Source: Stappia sp. 28M-7 (lineage in GTDB: Bacteria > Pseudomonadota > Alphaproteobacteria > Rhizobiales > Stappiaceae). Taken from it: a stretch of DNA of 64,000 nucleotides. The translations under genes and the position numbers were made by a program. Shown here piece by piece: positions 60,944 through 64,000 of this stretch. The notes below the pieces were generated by a model. That model saw only the letters and a list, made by a program, of their open reading frames with translations. It searched no databases and was not told the origin of the DNA. Each line of letters opens with the position of its first letter. Positions within the stretch are counted from its first letter, which is position 1. The stretch spans positions 2,874,258-2,938,257 of the forward strand of contig NZ_JACMIA010000001.1 in assembly GCF_014252955.1 (NCBI RefSeq), in the 5' to 3' direction.

Positions 60944-61614
60944 CAGGAGCCCTCCCCGGCCGGCTTGCCTTCGGCGGCGTCGATCAGCTCCAGCAGGGTG
61001 CGGGCGCGCGAAGCCACGTCGCCGGGCACTCCCTCCTGGTCGAGAATACCGCCGAGCCAGCGGCGGGCGGCGGCCGTGTCGTTCTGCTTCCAGGCGGCCA
61101 GCGCCAGCGCCTCGCGGGCAAGGAACCGCCAGGCATTGTCGTCGCCCGACAGCGCCTCGAGACGCTGCGAAGCGCCGGAATAGTCTTCAATGTCGAGCGA
61201 CAGGTAGCCCGCGCGCAGGCGGGCAATATCGCGAAGCAGCGGCGCGGCGCTGGTGTCTGCGGCGATCGCGTCGAAGGCGGCGATGGCGCCGGCCTTGTCG
61301 TCCGCCTGCGCCTTCAGCGCGGCAGCGCGCATGCCGGCGAGCTGCGGATAGCCGCCGGGACCGTTCGCCAGTTCCGCAAGCCGTGCTTCAGCCTCGGCAA
61401 AATTGCCCTGATCGGCAAGACGGGCAGCGCTCACATAGATGTCGCCAGCCTCGCGGCCCGCGCTCTCCTGCCAGTAAAGCCAGCCGCGCCAGCCGGCGGT
61501 AGCGGCAACGATGAGGACAGCAACGGCGATCAGGTAGGTACCGAAACGGTTCCACAGGCGCTTGTAGCGCTCGTGCCTGATCTCCTCGTCGACCTCGCGA
61601 AAAATGTCCGACAT
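60943..61614 (-). CDS. YfgM-like membrane-anchored TPR protein
   Basis: This 223-residue protein has an N-terminal cytoplasmic helix (MSDIFREVDEEIRHERYKRLWNRFG), one membrane span (TYLIAVAVLIVAATAGWRGWLYW) and a periplasmic TPR region (AARLADQGNFAEAEARLAELANGPGGYPQLAGMRAAALKAQADDKAGAIAAFDAIAAD). This is the YfgM layout; YfgM associates with the Sec translocon and chaperones in E. coli. It precedes bamB with a one-base stop/start overlap, as in many proteobacteria. Confidence 0.87.
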   Translation of the reverse strand: MSDIFREVDEEIRHERYKRLWNRFGTYLIAVAVLIVAATAGWRGWLYWQESAGREAGDIYVSAARLADQGNFAEAEARLAELANGPGGYPQLAGMRAAALKAQADDKAGAIAAFDAIAADTSAAPLLRDIARLRAGYLSLDIEDYSGASQRLEALSGDDNAWRFLAREALALAAWKQNDTAAARRWLGGILDQEGVPGDVASRARTLLELIDAAEGKPAGEGS

Positions 61615-61808
61615 ACGCTGCGAATTCCCGATACTTGAGAAATGCGCCGCCCGGTCTGCCGGAGCGGCGCGGCGCCACCATATCCATTTGACCTTTCACT
61701 GGCAAACGGCAGTGACCGCTTCGAAAGGCGGCAGGCACCGAAATGAGCGCGCGCCTCTCCCCTTGCGCGTCTTCGTGGCGCAAGTGAGGCAGGTCACGCG
61801 GCGTCTCC

Positions 61809-62387
61809 TTAGACGACCGGCACGCCGATCAGCAGTTCGTGCAGGTAGAAGACGAAAGCGAGATAGAGGCCAAGGCCGACGACGAGCGAGACGATGTCGC
61901 CGGCTGCCGACGGCGCGCCCGCCGCAGCCCCGCCCAGGGTCGCCGGGCGCCGCTTCAGCGAAATCCGGTCGATCACCGCCCAGGCAAGGAAGCTGGCGAA
62001 GAGCAGAACCGAGGCCAGATCGCCATTGGCCAGAAGATGGGCTAAGGCCCAGATCTTCACCGCCAGCACCATGGGATGCTTGACCGCCTTCTTGATCCGC
62101 CCGGTCGGCGCGCCGGAGGCGACCAGAAAGACGAAGACCGGCAGCATCAAGAGCATGGTGACATGCCGCATCCACACCGGCGGATCGTAGAGAAGCGGCG
62201 AGCCTTCCGCCCGCGCCGCGCCATAGCCGTAGACCAGCAGCGCGAAGCCGGCGAGCGAGGCGATGGTGAAGGCAATGCGATAGCCGCCGGCGCCGAGCCG
62301 GGCCCTCAGGCTGTCGCGCAGATCGGTCATCATCGGAACGGCATGCACGCCGATAAAGACGATGAGTCCCAGGACGAGCAATGTCAT
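61809..62387 (-). CDS. NnrU family membrane protein
   Basis: This 192-residue polytopic protein (five or so helices) has the NnrU pattern TLLVLGLIVFIGVHAVPMM, YDPPVWMRHVTMLLMLPVFVFLVASGAPTGRIKKAVKHPMVLAVKIWALAHLLANGDLASVLLFASFLAWAVIDRISLKRR. NnrU was named from a nitrite/nitric oxide reductase cluster in Rhodobacter, but its role is not settled and it is common without denitrification genes. None are nearby. A related enzyme, NmrA-like isoprenoid methyltransferase (ICMT fold), is a distant relative. Confidence 0.86.
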   Translation of the reverse strand: MTLLVLGLIVFIGVHAVPMMTDLRDSLRARLGAGGYRIAFTIASLAGFALLVYGYGAARAEGSPLLYDPPVWMRHVTMLLMLPVFVFLVASGAPTGRIKKAVKHPMVLAVKIWALAHLLANGDLASVLLFASFLAWAVIDRISLKRRPATLGGAAAGAPSAAGDIVSLVVGLGLYLAFVFYLHELLIGVPVV

Positions 62388-62642
62388 GGCGATGAAGTCT
62401 CCCTCTGTGTGCGGTCAGGGTTGACCTGCCGTAGCGCCAGGGTCAAGCCGCAGGGACGACCAAGGCCGGCAAGTTTCGCGCAAGGGACCTCACTGTTGCA
62501 AGAAAACGACGGGCGCCGCCGTTATTCCGTTGCCCCGGTCAATCCGCAAAAAACCCGATTATCGGCCTAATCCAGCCGCAACCAGCTTGGAGAATCACTG
62601 CAAGAGGGGCCATAGTTCGCCCGATTTGGGAGGCCGGATGAG

Positions 62643-62918
62643 ATGACGATTCGCGACAGGCGGAGCAGTCCGCGTCACCGCACGCTGAAAAGCGGACGGA
62701 TCGTCGTGGATGGCGGGGCGAAAATCCACGAATGCCGCGTCCGCAACCTGTCCGAAGACGGTGCCCTGCTGAAGCTTCCGAGCACCGCCGAGATCCCCGA
62801 CCGCTTCGAGCTGCGCATCGTCAACGAAGATATCGTCGTCACCGCCATCGTGCGCTGGCGCACCGCAACCGAACTCGGCATCCAGTTCGAGAGCGAGGAC
62901 GACGAGACGGCGGGCTGA
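62643..62918 (+). CDS. PilZ domain protein
   Basis: This 91-residue protein is a lone PilZ domain, a c-di-GMP receptor. The first motif RxxxR is RRSSPRHR near the N terminus, and the second (D/N)xSxxG is NLSEDG (about residues 35-40). The rest, LLKLPSTAEIPDRFELRIVNEDIVVTAIVRWRTATELGIQFES, is the six-stranded barrel. It has no partner domain, so it probably acts as an adaptor. A GGGAGG lies 9 nt before the ATG. It would respond to c-di-GMP, including that made by PleD, which is encoded 39 kb away. Confidence 0.92.
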   Translation: MTIRDRRSSPRHRTLKSGRIVVDGGAKIHECRVRNLSEDGALLKLPSTAEIPDRFELRIVNEDIVVTAIVRWRTATELGIQFESEDDETAG

Positions 62919-62955
62919 GCCGCCGTCCCGCAAGGTTCGTCCCGACACGTTTTCC

Positions 62956-63828
62956 TCAAGGCTGGGGCGCAGCCGGCACGGCCCCGCGCCGCACCGCGAC
63001 CTGCGCGGCCCAGACGCCTGCCAGCACCAGCGCGACACCGGCGATCTGCGCCGGGGCGAGCGCCTGGCCGAGCAGTCCCCAGCCGAGCAGAACCGCGGTG
63101 GTGGGGCTGAGGAAGCCGAGCGAGGCGACAGCCGAGGGCTCCAGCCGCGAGATGCCGCGGAACCACAGCACATAGGTCAGCGCGCTGGACAGGCTCATGT
63201 AGAGGAAGCCGACCATGTTGCGCGCGCTCGGCGCGGGCGGCAGCGGCTCCAGCACGGCAGCCATCGCCACCAGCAGCACCCCGCCGGCGAGAAGCTGCCA
63301 GGCCGCGAAGACGAGCGGGGAGACCGGCGGCTGCCAGCGACGGGTGAGCACCGTGCCCAGCGCCATCGACACCGCACCGCCCAGCGCCGCCGCGATGCCC
63401 ACCGCATCGAGCGCCGCCTCGTTGCGCAGCACCAGCAAGGCGACCCCGCACAGGCCGGCAAGGGCGGCGAGAACCGCAAGGGGCCGGATCGCGCTGCCGA
63501 GAACAACGGCGGCCACGAAGATGACGATGAGCGGCTGGACCGCGCCGACCGTCGCGGCGATGCCGCCGGGCAGCCGGTAGGCGGCAATGAACAGCAGCAC
63601 CATGAAGATGGCAAAGTTCAACGCGCCCAGCACGAAGGACCGCCAGATCCACTCCCCGCGCGGCAACTGGCGCACCAGCAGCAGCAGGAGCAGACCGGCA
63701 GGCAGGACGCGGGCGGCGGACACGAAAACCGGATGGCCGGGAGGCAGCAGCTCGGTCGTGACGATGTAGGTGCTGCCCCAGACCACCGGCGCGAGCGCGG
63801 TGGTCAGAAGATCGGAAGCGCGGAACAT
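62956..63828 (-). CDS. EamA/DMT superfamily transporter
   Basis: This 290-residue protein has ten predicted membrane helices in two EamA repeats. The first begins SDLLTTALAPVVWGSTYIVTTELLPPGHPVFVSAARVLPAGLLLLLL, and the second ends SLGFLSPTTAVLLGWGLLGQALAPAQIAGVALVLAGVW. DMT carriers export amino acids or metabolites; the substrate is unknown. I start at MFRASDLL, where the first helix begins; the 34 residues before it in frame are Pro-rich and not transporter-like. It converges on the PilZ gene. Confidence 0.9.
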   Translation of the reverse strand: MFRASDLLTTALAPVVWGSTYIVTTELLPPGHPVFVSAARVLPAGLLLLLLVRQLPRGEWIWRSFVLGALNFAIFMVLLFIAAYRLPGGIAATVGAVQPLIVIFVAAVVLGSAIRPLAVLAALAGLCGVALLVLRNEAALDAVGIAAALGGAVSMALGTVLTRRWQPPVSPLVFAAWQLLAGGVLLVAMAAVLEPLPPAPSARNMVGFLYMSLSSALTYVLWFRGISRLEPSAVASLGFLSPTTAVLLGWGLLGQALAPAQIAGVALVLAGVWAAQVAVRRGAVPAAPQP

Positions 63829-63896
63829 GACGGGCCTCGTTTGAGGAAGGGCGGGAACGGGCCGGACGGCAGGAACGCCGCCCGGCGATCTTGGCG

Positions 63897-63929
63897 GGCG
63901 CGAGAGGGGCAGACAAGCCCCCTCGCCCA
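63897..63929 (-). terminator. GC-rich stem beyond the right-edge gene
   Basis: GGGCGCGAGAGGGGC pairs imperfectly with GCCCCCTCGCCC around AGACAA. It lies 10 bp after the stop of the right-edge gene on the minus strand. No T run is present. Confidence 0.4.
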
Positions 63930-63938
63930 ACTGGCAGA

Positions 63939-64000
63939 TCAGGCGTGCGACAGCACCTCGCGGAGCGGACGACGCGGCTTTTGCGGCCAGTTGCCGGGCG
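63939..64000 (-). CDS. C-terminal end of a gene entering from the right edge
   Basis: A leftward frame open to the right edge ends with TGA at 63939-63941. The 19 visible residues read PGNWPQKPRRPLREVLSHA. They carry no recognisable domain. A GC-rich stem (63897-63929) lies just beyond the stop and supports a transcription end there. The frame choice rests only on the open reading and position, so identity is unknown. Confidence 0.4.
   Translation of the reverse strand, partial: PGNWPQKPRRPLREVLSHA

Overview
This is a GC-rich chromosomal window from an alphaproteobacterium. Gene content and order (plsY-dprA, topA-rnr-DUF983-NUDIX-rpmG, divK-pleD beside DUF3572 and dinB, clpS-clpA, an EipB/DUF1849 homologue, LiuR- and PccR-type regulators) point to the order Hyphomicrobiales. 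A marine Stappia/Roseibium-like lineage is my best guess, inferred from gene content and not tested. Almost all of it is ordinary chromosome: I see no rRNA, tRNA, CRISPR array, prophage or intact transposase. One short non-autonomous transposon-like element is visible.

Layout. 0-2 kb: end of pyrC, then plsY and dprA. 2-14.2 kb: a catabolic block that separates dprA from topA. It holds a leftward branched-chain acyl-CoA operon (LiuR-type MerR regulator, PaaI thioesterase, GNAT, isovaleryl-CoA dehydrogenase, DUF1232 protein) and a propionyl-CoA module (ScfR/PccR regulator divergent from bioY-pccB-pccA-methylmalonyl-CoA mutase). 14.5-21.2 kb: topA-rnr-DUF983-NUDIX, mostly translationally coupled, then rpmG. 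21.8-27.5 kb: a DUF2799-like lipoprotein, pleD and divK, DUF3572, a HAD-like protein, dinB and a GntR regulator. 27.7-29.9 kb: a glycosylasparaginase-type hydrolase and an amino-acid binding protein. 29.9-36.2 kb: EipB-like protein, RidA, glycerophosphodiesterase, COG3146 acyltransferase, HIT protein, GST and AzlCD. 36.3-40.1 kb: clpS-clpA and a phasin. 40.6-46 kb: a D,D-carboxypeptidase with a SPOR domain, a DnaJ-like membrane protein, a VWA protein, panC, DUF1489 and a cytochrome c. 46.1-49.7 kb: methylcrotonyl-CoA carboxylase (liuB, liuD). 49.9-53.7 kb: GST, a secreted orphan, a rhodanese, a 43-residue membrane protein, and a two-gene unknown unit behind a repeat-rich, AT-rich leader. 53.8-64 kb: a soluble double-PAS chemoreceptor, DUF599, a class III cyclase, a MITE-like element ending on the der stop codon, der, bamB, a YfgM-like TPR protein, NnrU, PilZ and an EamA transporter.

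How the parts connect. The two leucine-degradation loci lie 44 kb apart but share a nearly identical 24-bp site (20/24 identities) with the features of a LiuR operator. Isovaleryl-CoA dehydrogenase and methylcrotonyl-CoA carboxylase are therefore probably one regulon. The propionyl-CoA regulator has TTTGCAAA repeats in front of it, the half-site known for Rhodobacter PccR, and the biotin importer BioY heads the operon for the biotin-dependent carboxylase.

Least explained items: the 52.4-53.7 kb two-gene unit with its TCTCGAAAT repeat cluster, the MITE-like element at der, the 43-residue membrane protein, a cluster of six GANTC sites upstream of the HIT gene, and a large inverted repeat between rpmG and the lipoprotein gene.
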